Assembly: GCA_900239685.1 (NCBI GenBank)
Contig: OENT01000040.1
Location: 62,001 to 126,000, forward strand
DNA: 64,000 bases
Direction of reading: 5' to 3'
From: Rotaria macrura
Taxonomy: Eukaryota > Rotifera > Eurotatoria > Philodinida > Philodinidae
Positions 1-13,010 of the stretch are shown here, one piece after another. Position 1 is the stretch's first letter, and each line of letters opens with the position of its first letter. The position numbers and the translations under genes were made by a program. The notes beneath the pieces were generated by a model. It made no database searches, had not been told where the DNA came from, and saw nothing but the letters and a program-made list of their open reading frames with translations.

Positions 1-182
1 AAAGAATTAACTACAAAATCAAATCATATGTTGTATACTTAGAAAATATTTATTTTTCATCATATTAAACATTCTGATGTCAGCAATGAATTATTTGTCG
101 ATTAAAGAAGACAAAGAAAGTGTATCGTTTTCTTTTTGTTTTGTTCTACGGCAGCTAATTGTCCATTTCAATATTGACAGAC

Positions 183-902
183 TTACTCATGTTTTATAAG
201 TGGAGCCGAGTGGTTTTCATCTTCAACACCTTCATCATCTTCTTCCACAACATCACTTGTTCGATGTTTGATTAAATTATTTACTGTTGAAAATGATGTT
301 AATGATGATGCCAATGGACTAAATGGTAACGATGGTAATGATAAATTAGTTGTCGGCTTTTCCTGTCCTGATGACGAACGTTTAAATAAACGTGCTTTTA
401 AAGATTTTTTCATCGGTAATTCATCACGCATATATCCATGATTTGTTACACAACATGTTGATGTCGATGATGATATGTTTTTTGTTAGTGGTAAAGATAT
501 TTTCGATGTTGAATAGTATAAATGGTCGTGAAGTGGTCGTGAAAACATCCAAGAATTTTCACGATCATTTGGAGATAGAATAGCTGTTGTACTATGACTA
601 TGATGAGCCGATTTTCGATCAATATAAACAGGTATGAATACATAGCGATAGTCAGCATAACGTTCTTCAAAACGTTTTCTTAAATCTTCAGTATAAATCC
701 ATGAATTTGATGATGATAACGACGACGATGGAATTTTTCCGATTGAATTAGATAAATACTTTTGCTTTCGTGATAGATTGGTGCGGTCAGATGCTATTCC
801 TGTCGTTGTTATCGTTGTTGCTGTTGTTGTTTTTGTTGCAGCAGCTGCAGCAACTGTGTTGTTGGCTGTCTCGAGAGCCAACAGACCATAATAGAGAACC
901 AT
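183..902 (-). CDS. Unrecognised Ser/Thr-rich protein (single ORF, possibly a 3' exon)
   Basis: A 239-codon open frame runs from an ATG at 902 to a TAA at 183-185. I do not recognise the protein. It has an Ala/Thr-rich start with poly-Ala and poly-Thr runs, serine-rich patches, a central charged segment rich in Arg and Tyr, and a strongly acidic C-terminus (EEDDEGVEDE). An in-frame TGA lies about 45 nt upstream of the ATG, so the ORF is either complete or entered through a splice acceptor just upstream. No clear signal peptide or membrane helix is visible. The length and the low-bias but non-repetitive centre make a chance ORF unlikely. It could be the last exon of a larger gene extending to higher coordinates. 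Function unknown. Confidence 0.45.
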   Translation of the reverse strand: MVLYYGLLALETANNTVAAAAATKTTTATTITTTGIASDRTNLSRKQKYLSNSIGKIPSSSLSSSNSWIYTEDLRKRFEERYADYRYVFIPVYIDRKSAHHSHSTTAILSPNDRENSWMFSRPLHDHLYYSTSKISLPLTKNISSSTSTCCVTNHGYMRDELPMKKSLKARLFKRSSSGQEKPTTNLSLPSLPFSPLASSLTSFSTVNNLIKHRTSDVVEEDDEGVEDENHSAPLIKHE

Positions 903-3900
903 CAAGGGAATTGAATAGGGAATAAATTCAATGTGTCTATTACCGACTCACAAGTTTCTTCTTATTATTATTGATGCGAAAAAATGCAAAAATGTTGTTT
1001 TGTCAAATATATTGTAATCGAACTATTTGAAAAGAGAAACCCGATGAATCCAATATCTAGGATAGAAAAACTAAATGTAATATAATGATCTTTTCTTTAT
1101 CATTGTCGTCTGTCATCTTATCATTTTTTGGTGAAAAGATTGTCTTTTTCCTTTGCGCTATCTCTTCTTTTTTCCTCTAGACTGCTCTTCGAAAATATAG
1201 GATGTTATCGATGATGATGATGATGATGATTGTGATTATGATGAGGAAGAGAAACCGTAAGTAACTTTAGTCAGAGCATAAGACCGTAATGGAATATTGA
1301 ATGTCGAGTTGTTTGTTAAAAGGAAGATGAAGAACAAATAGCAACGAACTGAAAGAAAAAGAGACAGAGAGCTCAGTATTTTTTTCCGTTCACTCACTCA
1401 ATGTCTCGGGAAAATACTAAATAACTGATAGAAAGTAAAAGAAAAAGACATACTCAGAGAAAAAAGAAGGAAGTCTTTTTTTGTGATCCGGAAAAAGGAA
1501 GAATAGGAAAGAAAATGAAAAAAGGTAAAATTAAGGTATTGTATATGAATATCAAACGGCTTCAAGCAATCAACTAATTAATCGTGTTCGCAATATTTTC
1601 ATAAACATCTACAGATGTATATAATAATGTCTACGTTGAAGGTGTTCATTAACTTTTCTTGATACTTAACACATGCTTAAACAGAATCAAGGAACATAAA
1701 TTGATAACAGTTAGATGAATCTGTACTGTTTTCTTATTTTAATGGATGACATATAAAAACCGTACCACAATTCAGTAATAGGATATTTCTATTTCGAACT
1801 CTTAATACACATCATATACAAATACATCTGTTTAACTTAATCTGAAACTGTTTTAGTTCGACCTCGATCGATAATATAAATAGTATGTCAAATACGATGA
1901 TTTATTCTTAGGAGCGTTAAAGAATAGATTAATAGTTTATTAGTCATGCTATTTTCATCATTAAACTGCCTAATACTGCACGAAAATTATTTGTCTGTCT
2001 ACAGTGTTCATCATCAATATAGGTGTTAATAATAGTAATAATGATAATAATAATAATAATAATAATACCGAAAATGACGATGAGAGCAACAACGAAGAGA
2101 TAAAAAAAGAGAACGAACGAGCGAGAAAGAAATTGTCGATTCAAGCCATGACAAGCTGCTCGGAATGAATGGAATCGTTTATTGATGAGAAATAAGATAA
2201 GGCCGAGTGTACATCATTAGATGACGATGCCAAGTTTTGTTGATCCATAATAAAAAAAAATATAGATATTTTCCTGCGAAAACACATACATGGAATTTCA
2301 GCGATGTTGTTTTTACTGACATTATTTCTTCTTCATATTATTATTATTATTACTATTACTATTATTATAGGGACAAATTTTTTAATGTCTTACATGAAGC
2401 AACACACAAAAACACAACTGATAATAAAAATAAGGACAAAACGATCGATGAATAAAATACACTATGTTTCATAGAAACGAATTCGCACAATTTAGTACTA
2501 ATATAAACGATTCATAACTTAAAAAATAATTCTTACAGACAAATATGGAACATCAAGATACTATTACTGATAAAAACTAAACAAATAATGGAAAGAGCTA
2601 AGGAGAAGAGAGAAATGAAAAAGAATTTTGTCAGACTATCCCTCATACTGCTTGAAATAGATCTTTCTTTTATTCATCTCGAAAATAAGGATGTATGATT
2701 AATCATTCTATTGAATGATCGAGTTTTTTATGAGATTTTGGCTACTCGACTGATTTAATAGACATAGAGAATGTTCTTATTCTATTTTCTTCTCTAAAAA
2801 AAAAGCTATATTTATTGTTTACCACTTGTAGTTCTATGTCGATATATCCTGATAATCTATATTATGAAAACACTAGAATACTATCGTAAACCAAGCTGTT
2901 AAAATGAATTCTTATCATGACATTATCGAGATGATTCGTTGTATTCATTCAGTATCGCTATAAATATCTTTGGATTTATTCACTGACAGTTTCTCTACAG
3001 ATCATTTATGGTACTTTTTTGTTTTCAGGAAAATATTTTATTCTTAATCTAATAATCTATTCACTTCCTTAGCAAGAAACTTGCAGAAATAGAAAATCGG
3101 TAGTAAGCTTTAAATGGATAATTATTGTTTCGCTTAGTCTAATAAACTGTAAAAATAGATTTAAATCGAAGTGTAAATCTTTTATTATTGACTACACTGA
3201 CTTAAGTACAATCGAACATTGTAAATTTATCAGAAACAATTTCATCTAATTTCCGTTTTAAGATATGAATAGATTTTAACATCATTGTACGGAAAAGCAT
3301 AAAAAAACCGACGAAAAAAAAATTTTAGGGCGAAAGCATTCAAAGATAAAAGACTATTCATCGTTAAGAGAATGATTCTTATTATCGGTTGCTAACGTTC
3401 ACGGAAAACGATTTTTCCATGTAAAGATACTAAATAAATGGCCGTAATTTGTTTAAATTCAACTTCATTTTTCAATTAAGTGAATCTTCTTTTGATCGAA
3501 TACATTTTTATCTATGTAATGAACTCATCAGTAACAGTAATCAATTGATGTTATTATATTATTATATATATGTTATTTTTTATCTTTGGTTACACAGTAA
3601 AGGAATGTCATCTATCGATGATTGCTGATTGGTGGCAAAATGAAATTATTTGTTTACCAACCAAACCAATAAATAAAAACTTCACTCACCTTTTTCTTTT
3701 TGATCCTACTGTAAATTTGATTTGTAACTAGCCAACTAATTGAATTTATATCGTTCGATTCATCAGCTGATCCAAGCTGTCGTATTTTTACTACCATAAT
3801 TTGTTTTTGCTTCATTTTTAATTGTACATTTTGTATTAATCATAAAATATCTACAGTAAATAGAAACTAATAGTGATTTATTTGCAAAATTGTGTTTTTC

Positions 3901-3940
3901 TGTGTTCACTCTTTCAAAGTCTCAATATATTCAAAATCAA
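903..3940. other. Non-coding stretch with simple repeats
   Basis: About 3 kb without a supportable gene. It holds a TAA/ATT triplet run at about 2031-2077, a TTA/CTA-type run at 2336-2370, a GAT run near 1210-1230, and purine-rich AGAAAAA tracts around 1320-1540. Open frames here (for example 1944-2144 on the minus strand) are translations of the triplet runs. Confidence 0.5.
2031..2077. repeat. Triplet (TAA)n microsatellite, interrupted
   Basis: AATAGTAATAATGATAATAA followed by perfect TAA units. A second, reverse-type triplet run is at 2336-2370. Confidence 0.8.
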
Positions 3941-6242
3941 ATGGATGCTATTATACCTGTTGATACTCGTGACGTAAATGGTACGACGTGCAATGAACAA
4001 TATCGTATGCTTGCTGATAGTATAACACAAAGTACACCAACCGGTGAAAAAGATATTCAATCAGTGGATGTTATTGAGCCTATTGCTAAGACGACATATT
4101 CATCATGCGGTGGATTCGATGTACAAGCTGTCTATGAAGCATTCATTGCTGCACTAAAAGAATCTCAAAATCCAAAATCACCTATTGGCACTCAAGATTA
4201 TATAAATGGTTATCGAGAACTATTAAAGTAAGTTGATTGCATTGAAGAAAAATGTTTTCATCTCAATTCTATAAAAGAATAGAGAACAACATTTTCAAGA
4301 CATCGATTTATATATATTGCTAATATTTTTCATAGATTTTTCGATCAACTTGGTTATGTATTTAAATTTGTTAAAGACGATGTTGTACTAAAGTTATCTA
4401 TTTTGCAAACCTTTATTGATAAAGATACAGGTGATACTAAACATTATGATACTATACAAAATGCAATTAATTATGAAACAGAAAATAGTTTAATAAAAAC
4501 AAATCCAGATAATTTTGCTCGAACTTTATTACGACTTCATCGTGCTTTAATATTTATCGAAGAATTTCTTCGAGGTTTAAGTGATCGACCACCATCGGAG
4601 AGCACGGTAACCATTGCCAATAGCGCTTATGATTCAACATTATACCATCATCGTAAGTTTTCATTGAACAAGGGTTTTGTTTCTTAAAGTGTTTGTAACT
4701 ATGTGTTTTTCATGAATATCCGATTAAAAATTAATGTCAGAAAAAGAACTCATCAGGAAAAAATTGATAGTCAATCTATTACTAATACTTATCAGAATTT
4801 ATCGCTCTATTTTCCCTTATTATTACTATCATTATTATTTATTAGGGGATATATAATGTTGATAGAGTTTCTTTATAGTCAGGTTCGATGACGACAGTTG
4901 CGATGACACGTATAAATCTACTATTAGAGCAAAAACAAATTATGTCATGTATTTTACATAAAAAAAACATACAGCTTGTGACAATAAGATTGAGTTAAGT
5001 TAATAGGCTTTTTCAACGAGAAATATTTATCTGTCAAAGTCAATAAATATTCAGTGAACCATCTATTCCGTTATGTAAGATCCAGAAATGATTGAATGTT
5101 AATTATCGAAAGAACATCGCTCATCTGTCTTATATCATGAAGCAGACTCTTGTTTTGATAAAGAAAAATTATCTGCAATTATCTTTGTTAATTTTTCTTT
5201 CTTTTTATTCTATATTTCAATCTTTCACACTGATTTTTCACTCCATATTATACAACACAATTAAAATAGCCGTTTTTCATGAAAGTATCAAATTTTTTAA
5301 GTTGATTTATAAACGTGAATGAAGTTATATTAAATGAATGATCAAACATGACACATGTCATCACGTTCTAGTCTCAAAAAGTATTTCTAGTTATTCAAAG
5401 TTTGAATTCAAAATGCTATTTTTAGACGAAATGGGAACAGTAGCGGAAACGTTACCCATGCGATATGTATCAATACACATTCTGTAATTTATCCGATTGA
5501 CGAATATTCTAGTAGAAGAATTCCACAATCGTAATTTCAAAGATATCCTAGCATTCTATTGAAACACTCATCATTAATGTACGTCGATTCCAAAGTAGTC
5601 AAATTTAGATTGAATATATTCAACCAAATTTTCATACTTTTTCACTCTTTCGTTAGCGAATCGTACACATCTGTAAGATGATATGAATGCCGTGAATACT
5701 ACTTATGAAAATACACGAAGAAAATCCATAATGATAGACATGTTTGCAGTATTTTTCTAATTTTCTTACGTTATGTTGAATCAATCATGACTTTTCTTAT
5801 CTCTTGTGCAATAAGAAAGCCTATTTGTAGATAAACTCTTCAGGGAAATAAGATGGTGCACACTGGAAAGCGTCTATCGAATGAGCATACATAAGTTCAA
5901 GTATAGTTTAATAAAACACTAATAAATAAAAAAAGTGTCACATTGTATTTCGAAAGATTATATAATCATTGGTACATGTCATCATTGATTATTTATGATG
6001 AATATGTATGACTAGATTTCCTGAATCAGATTAATTTCTGTTTAGATGGGTTTTTTATCCGTACAACTGTCAAAGTTGGATTTCATGCATTACCATCACG
6101 TAAACAATTAGATGAAGCAATTTTTCATGGTCATAAATCGGATATGGTGGATCAATATAAAATATTCATAAAAGCCATCAAGCAAATTTATGATACTATC
6201 GAGGCTTATTATGCAGAAAAAAAATATTTACAGCTACCTTAA
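3941..6242 (+). CDS. CPTP: Ceramide-1-phosphate transfer protein (GLTP fold)
   Basis: Spliced CDS of three exons: 3941-4227, 4336-4652 and 6046-6242 (801 nt, 266 aa; phases join exactly). Donors GTAAGT and GTAAGT; acceptors TTTTTCATAG and CTGTTTAG. The last two exons carry the GLTP fold. FFDQLGYVFKFVKDDV (residues 97-112) holds the acidic ligand residue Asp111 and a nearby Lys. FARTLLRLHRAL holds Arg158 and Arg162, which in CPTP/GLTP clamp the headgroup. A His cluster at 200-202 precedes the conserved ALPSR segment, and the protein ends YAEKKYLQLP, close to the CPTP (not GLTP) C-terminus. Two basic residues at the headgroup site favour ceramide-1-phosphate. CPTP is a cytosolic non-vesicular lipid carrier. 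An N-terminal extension of about 80 residues is longer than in vertebrate CPTP. Intron 2 (1.39 kb) holds nothing recognised. It is the only confident plus-strand gene in the window. Confidence 0.88.
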
Positions 6243-7814
6243 ATCAAGCTAACTATTAAGTCAATCAGTATATTAACTTATATATTTAAATATTATTTTA
6301 ATTATTTTTGCTTATGTCCGTCCAACAAAAATTAGTTCTAAGATCTTGTCTTCTTCTTTCGTCATTCTATTGTACCAGTTATTATAAAAAAATCAGAATG
6401 TTGTCATCAATGTATTTTTTAACAAAAGGAAAAAAAAGAAATAAATTAAAGTATGAATAATTCATATGAATGATTCTCATCTAGTTTTGTATTTTTATTT
6501 AAATATTTGCTCAAAATCCATGTTTTGTATTGTATGTGTTGAATGGTAAGAATCGAGTACTGTTGTCTTATTTTTACATACGTCGAATTAATGTATATGC
6601 ATGTTTATCTTCAGTCTCTGCTTAGTTTAAAATGTCATTTTATCGGATATAGTTGAAATATAAAACAAGAAATAACTCATGACTGTATAATAATCAGTTT
6701 TGCCTCGATATGCGCGATGAGAAAGACATTGTCAATAGAACAAATCTCAAGAACTAAAGACATAAGACAACAAAAATTTCCATGTTTTCCAATATTGGAT
6801 TACTCATTCGAGAAGCCAGAATTTTGACGAGCTATTTATAGCATTAAATCAATATTGATACGAAAATAAAATCTAAAGGTTAAATTATGTGGTATTCTCA
6901 ATGATTAAGTTTTCTCTACTTATAGCTGAAGTAAATATTATGAATTGTTGTCTTTGCTTTGTTGCTGGTTTTTATAACGAATTTCAATTCATAGAAAAAA
7001 AAAGAAATAATGTGTTATGCGTGCCATGTGAATTGAATTAAACAGCAAAACAAAAGCGACAAACTTAAAACTTGCTAAAAAAATACCAAACCACTTGAAA
7101 ATCAAAACGCAGGAATAAACAAAGAAAAAAAAGAGAAAGGAAACGAGACAAAAGCAAAAGAAGCGAATTAAAGGAAGAAAACGCCTTTGCACACATAATG
7201 TTTAGAATATATATTCAATCGATATTAAACTTAGCGGTATTTTTTCTACAGCATTGTTGTTATTAATATTGATAAGAAAAAAAAAGGAAAAATAAAAGGG
7301 ATTTAAGTGGCGATAACGACGACAACAAAATACTTGATGTATGTGAATGATCAAAGTTGAGAAATGTTTTTTTTCTGTTTTAACTAACGTAAAGCAAGAG
7401 CAAGGGATAGAACGAGAGCGAAACGAAATATAAACACAAAAGAGCACAAAAAAATGTTCATCACGTGAATAATAAAAGAAATAGTAGCAGAAAACTGAAA
7501 TCTTGTGATAAGAATAAACATGATCGACTAAAACAAACGCATGAAACAAACACACGCAAATAATAAATCACTTAATTATTGTTTTCTCGATTATTTACTA
7601 AGCTAAACGAAAGAAAGAAAAGAGTAGGGAGAGACAGTGTATTGATATAGTATTAAAACCGTTATATAGATAATTAGAATTAGAATAATAATTAATAATA
7701 ATAATAATACTTGCTCTTGCTTAGAGTGCGGAGAAACACCGACGAGAGAAAAGCAAAATGGCGTACAAAACGAAACGACAATTATTTTGAACAATAAAAC
7801 TAAAACATATCTAT
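6243..7814. other. Convergent intergenic region / 3' UTRs
   Basis: Lies between the ends of the plus-strand CPTP gene and the minus-strand LRR gene. An AATAAA-like AGAAATAAATTA near 6437 may serve CPTP. From about 6990 to 7660 the plus strand is strikingly purine-rich and T-poor, which on the minus strand is a pyrimidine-rich tail directly after the LRR stop codon; it is most likely the LRR 3' UTR. No coding frame is supported. Confidence 0.5.
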
Positions 7815-10795
7815 CTATGTTCGCATTGGTGAATTTGCTCCATGTTCTGATGTTGGTGCTTGGTTATATTCATTAGCAGCACGTTTCTTTCGTAGTATTA
7901 ATATGATTAAACCGATAAGGAGGAGTCCAACAATAGCGGCAATGATAATTATTATTGGTAGCCAACTGAATCCTTTCTTAGCTGGTGCCATACCTTCAGT
8001 TCCTTCAGTATTATCGGTGGCAGTTGCTTCGTTGACTTGAGTTGAATCAGATTGTGAAGCATTTTCATTATTTCCTTCTCCTGTTTGTTGATTTTCTCCA
8101 CCTTCACTGCCTTCACCGCCTTCGCTACCTTTATGAGCTTCATGATCTTCCCCACCTGGTTGTGTTTCAGTGCCTTCGCCAGATTTGTCTGTGTCACCAT
8201 CCTCTCCTTGATTTGTTCCTTCTTGTGGTTCTTTCGGAACTAGAATAATCGAAAAAATATCTATCATATTAATTCAAGTACTATTCTTTGGTTTGTGTTT
8301 GTCGAACACAAGCAATCGAATGCAAAGTAAAAATCAACAGTAACAGCTTTCAAAAAATATTTTTGTTTACTTCAATCAATAATGATGTGTTTATCTTTCA
8401 ATGAACCATAACGAAGTAACAATTGTTTATATTTATCGGCGATAATTTATGTAACATCATTTCTATTAGGAATGATGTTGTCTCCTGCCGTTTGTAATAA
8501 TAGAGTACACTTGTATGAACTAGAGATCCGTATCGTTGTTGCGCGGGAATGATAGAAAAAGAAATAGAATAACTCGGGTTGGATCTTTTACTGACAACTT
8601 TCTTCGTTGCGAAAGTCTATCTAGGACTTGAGAATTGATTAATGTTTACTGGAAATGAAAAGAAATGCTTTGTATCAACCATGACGATTTGTATATGTCT
8701 AATTTCAAATGACATTTGTGTAAAAGAAGAAAACTAGAAACAAACCGTTCAACTAGAGTTATTATACTGATGTCTTCAGGGACGGCTTTATATGAAGAAC
8801 TTTTCTCTCTGTTAATGACGACGACCGTGACCACGATGCACATGACTAATTGAAACATCAAAAGAATACTATTGTTCTTGTTCTATTCTTGTCATTATAT
8901 GAATAGTTCGAATATACGTTTGATTATGCATTCGTCATCATCTAGCATGTATTGGTTCCAACGGTATATTTTAATTGTTCTAGAGAGGATATGTTGTAGG
9001 GAATTAGTTTTGAACACCAATCCTATGTAGATTCTCTTTTATCGTTAGACTGTCTTTTTTTCTTCGTACGACAAAGTTAATCATATGATTTGTTTTCACT
9101 AAAATTGTGACGCTTTATTTTACCTGAATGATGGTCATGACCGGGTTGATGTTGTGAGCCATCATGTGATTGCCCTGATGACCATGCATCTGGATCATCA
9201 ACATTTTGTTGTCCATCGACAATGGATGTAGTTGGATGAGGATGTGGTTTTGGTTCTCGTGTTTTATCCACTTGACCAGACGATGACACAGTTTCTGGCT
9301 GTGGTTGTGGTTCTGCATTGTCTTGATCCGATGATGGTTGTCCGTGATGTTGTAAGGCTTGTTGAAGTTTGTCTTGATCTTGTCGTGGTACTTGATATGA
9401 TGTAGTGTATACTTTTTGTTCACGAGGACGTAGAGCATCACTACCATCAGCACGTCGTACAGGTGGTGGCATTGTAAATGTACGTGTCGATAAATCAAAA
9501 TTATTTTTAATTATTGCACATGATGATTGCTCACAATTTTGTGCTTCGCATGGATATCGTCCACTAGCTGTATCCAAATATGCTGATACACACGTACATG
9601 AATGTCCATTTGGTATAGCTACGTTAAATGAAGACGAAATATTTATTCCAACATATTGTTTTATTTAATTAAATCTTACCTTGTACAGCAACATGTCCAT
9701 TAGCAAGTTTTTCAATTAATTGACATTGTTCATTTTCATTGAGTTTATCAACGCTTGCTTCGAATTCTTTGATATTGGGAAAGTTATTTAAAACTTCCAA
9801 TGATGGTTTTGTATCTTTGATAGTTAATTTTTCTAATTTATATAAACCGTCTAATGCATGTGGATCAATATCTTTTTCGGTTGAAACAGATAATGTTTGT
9901 AAATTTGGAAAGTTTCGAAAAGCATTAGCCGGTATATTTTCTTGACTATGAATGCGTAATTCAACTAGGTTCGAGTAATTTGGTGGATGCTCGTTATTAA
10001 AATCAGTTACATAAAATGCATTGATTATCAATTCATGAGCTGGAAAAGCAGGAAAATTTTGTATACTTAATTGTGACGCCTGTTTAGCTAATTCTAAACG
10101 TCCAATGTTTCCTGTAAATGGTTGTGATAAATCTGAACGTATATCACCACCACTTAAGCGTAAATATTTTATGTTTGCACCATTGAATAGTTGTTGAAAG
10201 GTTCCACGAAATGGATACAGAGCATATAATTCTAATGAATCAGTATGTAAATTTGCAAATAAATTTGCATTATCGTGCGGTTGAACAAGTGGATTATAGA
10301 TTTCTAATGCCTAATTTAAAAAAAGAACATTTTTATAAAATAGAATGTTTTGAACATAGTTTTTCCCACCATAATTTTTCGAGTGTTTGCTGGTAATTGA
10401 TCGGGAAATACTTTATTGAATATACTTGGCGACGATAGACGAAGATCGGTAAATTTTTCAAACTTGATGCGAAATTCAACAGTATCGGCATCGGGTTTAT
10501 ATAATTGTTTGACCGGTTCGAATGTATAATCGTGAACATTTTGTTCACGTTCACCATTGATAACTAATTCAACAGATTGATACTTTTGTTTTTCATCTGA
10601 TGAAATATTAATTGTTGTTGGGAGATCACGATCACTTGTACATGTTACACGGTAATATGTACATTTACAATCGAAACCTTCAATAGCCTGACACCGTTCA
10701 GGTTCACTTTGTCTACGCGATATTGTTTTACGAAGTATTGATGTTGATGATAATGTGACAAACAATGTCAAAGATAAAAACGCTATGCGCAGCAT
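7815..10795 (-). CDS. Secreted-domain leucine-rich-repeat, single-pass membrane protein
   Basis: Spliced CDS of four exons on the minus strand: 10370-10795, 9680-10310, 9124-9618 and 7815-8239 (1977 nt, 658 aa; all phases close). Exon 1 begins MLRIAFLSLTLFVTLSS, a typical signal peptide, followed by a cysteine cluster (RCQAIEGFDCKCTYYRVTC) resembling an LRR N-cap. Exon 2 has irregular leucine-rich repeats with L..L.L....I..F..F..L spacing. Exon 3 opens with a second cysteine cluster (CTCVSAYL...CEAQNCEQSSC) that looks like an LRR C-cap, then a Pro/Gln/His-rich linker. Exon 4 encodes an acidic Gly/Glu-rich stalk, a hydrophobic helix at about residues 611-634 stopped by RKKR, and a short cytoplasmic tail. 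The gene looks like an adhesion or recognition receptor; I cannot assign it to a named family. The 5' donor of intron 1 (ATG|GTGGGA) is non-optimal but keeps frame. Confidence 0.8.
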
Positions 10796-12988
10796 TTTAT
10801 TGCGAATTCTATACTTAATATAAGTATAGAAAAGAAAAGAAGTTTGGTTTTTTTTCTTGATTTGTTTGAACAAAAAAGATTCATTACCTGAGAAAAGAAA
10901 ATGTTGACTATAAGAGGAAAGAGACAGATCAAATATATATCTGCACAAATATGCAATTGAACTAACAGAATGCACTAGAATGTCGATCTTTGGACCGACT
11001 AAGAGAAATCAAATCTATAATAATGAAAAGACAAGATTAATCATTGATTTATCTAAAAAAACAACATACTATTTTCGTTTTATTGTATTGTTCGTTTATT
11101 CGAAAAAAAGTTATATTGAACTAATCTAAAATAAAAAGAAAGAAAAATGGCTGATTATTTTACGTGAGAATTATCTAAATGCATTTATATATCTGCATCT
11201 TATTAAATATATTACTATTAAAATGTCTATGCGTCTGGAAAATATGAGAAGAAATGTATGTATGTATATAAAAAGTGTGTCTACCATTTCCATTCGTTCT
11301 CTCACGCTCTTTTCTTCTTTATCTCAAATGCTTTGGTAATCATCAATGAATGAATCAGTCGCTTTCTTTTCAATACTGCTCATTTTCTGGCTCGTAGATA
11401 TTAGTAATATTGCGGCGGGTAGATGACGAGTCGATTATTATTCTTAGTCGGCAGGGTGTCGGTATGCTCAGACAAAACATACGCTCTAGTACATACTGTG
11501 AGAGTAACATTTGACGTACAACATATATACACAATGTGTAGAACATGTGAAGCAATCGTTGATCAATGTAAATGAACGAAGAGAGAAAGAACGAACAGTT
11601 CAACAAAAAAAAATATATAGAAGTATCACTGAGGCATACTTGTCCTTCCTGTACATGTTCAATCAGTCTCGTTTGCCTATCGGCGAGGATGATGAAGACG
11701 CGTGGAATAGGTAAAAAAAAACGAAAGAAAATCGAAAATTCAAAGGCTATGTGTGGTTTAAAGTACAGAAGGGCAAAGGTAAAGAGAAAGAAAAGAACAT
11801 TTATTCCTTTGCACAATTCAGTTTTGTAGTTGTCATCGTCGCACATAGTAAACAAAACTTTGTTCGTCAGTAATATTTAAAGTTGATAGATACTTTCGTC
11901 TTGTGTCTCATATGCTCTGCTGCGGTTCTTTTTCTGTGCTACTATCATCATACATATGTGTATATGTGTGTGTATTTTACATAATAGATGCAAAGACGAG
12001 AAGCAGAAATAGAGACGGAGAAAGAAGAAAAAAAAAGAAGAGGAGGAGGAGAAGGAAGAAAAGGTGCCGAAGTCGTTGCTGCCGCTCGATCAATTGCTTC
12101 GTTGGTGATGGTTACGATCGCTGTGGTATTAGCGATGGTGGTGTTGGCGGTCTACAGCGATTATAAACTAATATGCAGACCACGCAAAAAAAAATGTAGA
12201 AAAAGAACGATTCTTTTCTTTTTCTTTCTCTCGATTGGCAATGCCTTTATTAGCGCATTATGCGGTTTGACGTCCAAAAAGAAACGAATGCCGATTAGGC
12301 GTTTTGCATGGTAATATTGATGCTATAGCGATGGTTGCTTGTGATATTCTTTGATGATTCTCATATAGCTTCATCATGGCAATGACTTGAGAGAGACAAC
12401 GAAGGACACAATATAACAAAACAACCAACGAAGAATATCTTCATATCATAATAATCAAACGAGAGAGAGAGAGAGAGAGACAGAATATTAATCTCTTGTA
12501 GGTTGAAAAAGACGTAACAATGGTGCAAAGATAGATTGACTCTTCTATTGCATCATCAGTATGTCTCATTGTGAGTTGGTGGTTTGTTTAAGTTATTGAC
12601 TAGTCTAGCTATTGATGATGGATTTGTTGTCGTGGCTTGTCTCTTTGTCAAACGAAAAAAAGTATAAAAAGAAAAAAACCTAGAGATTTCATCATCTCGA
12701 GGTTAAACTAGTGCGACAATTACTTTTTCAATGTCATTCTTTTTCCTTTAGTCTCATCTATATACTTCATTTCTTTGAATTTCTTTTAAAGAAATAAAGG
12801 CACCAAGGTCGTAAAAATGTTTTCTCACGGAGACACTTCGGTGCAATCGTAAATAACATTAATAATAGATTTTACATTGAATGAAAGAAAGATTTATGAC
12901 CCAACTGGTAATGCATTAGAATGATGATACACTATACAATGTGGAGAATTTCTCTAATTATAAGAGTTTAGTTCGCAGTCTTCGTCGT

Positions 12989-13010
12989 ATATATATATAT
13001 ATATATATAT
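12989..13010. repeat. (AT)n microsatellite
   Basis: Eleven perfect AT units. Confidence 0.9.

Noticed and set aside
1944..2144. Minus-strand 66-codon frame with a poly-Ile hydrophobic stretch
   Set aside because: The isoleucines come from an ATT triplet microsatellite; the only start is TTG and no splice context links it to a gene.
11903..12314. Overlapping plus-strand frames with Lys/Arg-rich then hydrophobic sequence
   Set aside because: Two frames of the same low-complexity AGAAAG-rich DNA, no domain, no splice partners.
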